NCBI RefSeq assembly: GCF_002836255.1
Contig: NZ_PJAU01000055.1
Span: 186,001 to 250,000, forward strand
Direction: 5' to 3'
Length of the DNA stretch: 64,000 bases
From: Colwellia sp. 75C3
Lineage (GTDB): Bacteria; Pseudomonadota; Gammaproteobacteria; Enterobacterales; Alteromonadaceae
Below the pieces are notes generated by a model. The model ran no database searches. It was not told the origin of the DNA and saw nothing but the letters and a program-made list of their open reading frames with translations. The position numbers and the translations under genes were made by a program. This document shows positions 63,564 through 64,000 of the stretch, piece by piece; the first letter of the stretch is position 1; the number at the start of each line of letters is the position of its first letter.

Positions 63564-64000
63564 ATGGAAAAGTCAGGTTTTGATTGGTTACATGTATTAT
63601 TGGTTGATGATAGCGTTACGATATTAAGTTATGTGAATAAAGTACTAGAGCAATCTTATGATATTCGCCACATTCATACGGCATCTTCTGCTCCTGAAGC
63701 CATGCAAATACTCCGTCAATCGAGTAAAATAAATTTATTATTTCTTGATTTAAATATGCCGAATGTAGATGGTATTCAATTATTATCACAACTTAGCCAG
63801 CTTGATTACAAAGGTTATGTAGTCATTATGAGCGGTGTCTCTACGCAAATTATTTCCTCAGTAGAATCATTAGCGAAAACCTATGGTTTGAATTACATTG
63901 GTACCTTATTAAAGCCCATCCATGAATTAGATTTTCAATACATTATTGATAAAATAGGCAGCTCTCGTCATAAAAACTCATCGGCTGAATCACTAAAGGT
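63564..64000 (+). CDS. Response regulator, partial at the window end
   Basis: An open frame of about 145 codons from an ATG with TTTAGGAAG upstream to the window end, with no stop. It encodes a full receiver domain: Asp15/Asp16 (LLVDDS), phospho-acceptor Asp62 (FLDLNMP), VIMSG and LLKP. The linker after about 130 suggests an output domain beyond the window; an EAL or other signalling domain is possible but unseen. Confidence 0.88.
   Translation, partial: MEKSGFDWLHVLLVDDSVTILSYVNKVLEQSYDIRHIHTASSAPEAMQILRQSSKINLLFLDLNMPNVDGIQLLSQLSQLDYKGYVVIMSGVSTQIISSVESLAKTYGLNYIGTLLKPIHELDFQYIIDKIGSSRHKNSSAESLK

Overview
The window is chromosomal DNA of an AT-rich marine gammaproteobacterium. Gene content and order (three large TonB-dependent receptors, a ccoNOQP-ccoHIS-fnr cluster, a pxpABC operon, a lysine riboswitch ahead of lysC, DctBD, and several intergenic inverted-repeat elements) point to Alteromonadales, most likely Colwellia or a close relative. 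That assignment is inference. I see no rRNA, tRNA, CRISPR array, prophage or complete insertion sequence.

Region 1 (1-17.3 kb) is a nucleoside and probably extracellular nucleotide/DNA utilisation locus. It holds an Oar-type TonB receptor, cdd-deoA, tdk, udk-nupC-deoC, deoB, a second TonB receptor, deoD, add, a lipoprotein of the endonuclease/exonuclease/phosphatase fold and an exported metallophosphoesterase. Together they would take nucleosides through the envelope, deaminate them, split them to base plus (deoxy)ribose-1-phosphate, and feed the sugar to glycolysis through DeoB and DeoC. A near-palindrome of the form TTGACCANNTGGTCAA recurs ahead of cdd-deoA, between udk and deoB, ahead of the nuclease lipoprotein, and in weaker form ahead of the phosphoesterase. 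I read it as an operator shared by the locus; its regulator is not in the window. A MITE-like element lies between deoD and add.

Region 2 (17.4-21.2 kb) has a 2-oxoglutarate/Fe(II) oxygenase and the pxpABC 5-oxoprolinase operon. A 192-bp MITE-like element with a 6-bp target duplication sits exactly at the pxpC stop. Region 3 (21.3-31.9 kb) is the microaerobic respiration block: uspE-like, fnr, a SafE-like membrane protein, ccoS, ccoI, ccoH, ccoPQON, and a second FNR-like regulator upstream. The ccoN upstream region has a perfect FNR box and a perfect CRP box.

Region 4 (32-44.7 kb) is housekeeping and envelope: a lipoprotein, mltD, gloB, a YafS-like methyltransferase, a third TonB receptor, a NIF3 protein, an ElyC-like protein, riboswitch-lysC, an OhrR/glutathione peroxidase pair and a beta-hydroxyacid dehydrogenase. 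Region 5 (44.8-51.5 kb) is a predicted C4-dicarboxylate system: a DASS transporter and a porin transcribed divergently, each with its own sigma-54 -24/-12 promoter, followed by dctB-dctD. Region 6 (51.5-64 kb) has sbcB, an unusual helicase IV-like protein with a predicted nuclease insertion and C-terminal zinc fingers, a DUF3369/HD-GYP response regulator with a GAF histidine kinase, a poorly characterised three-gene set (DUF4097-like, TolB-like/TPR, unknown), and a response regulator cut by the window end.

The strongest leads are the shared nucleoside operator, the helicase-nuclease fusion, the divergent sigma-54 dicarboxylate promoters, and the element with its target duplication at pxpC.
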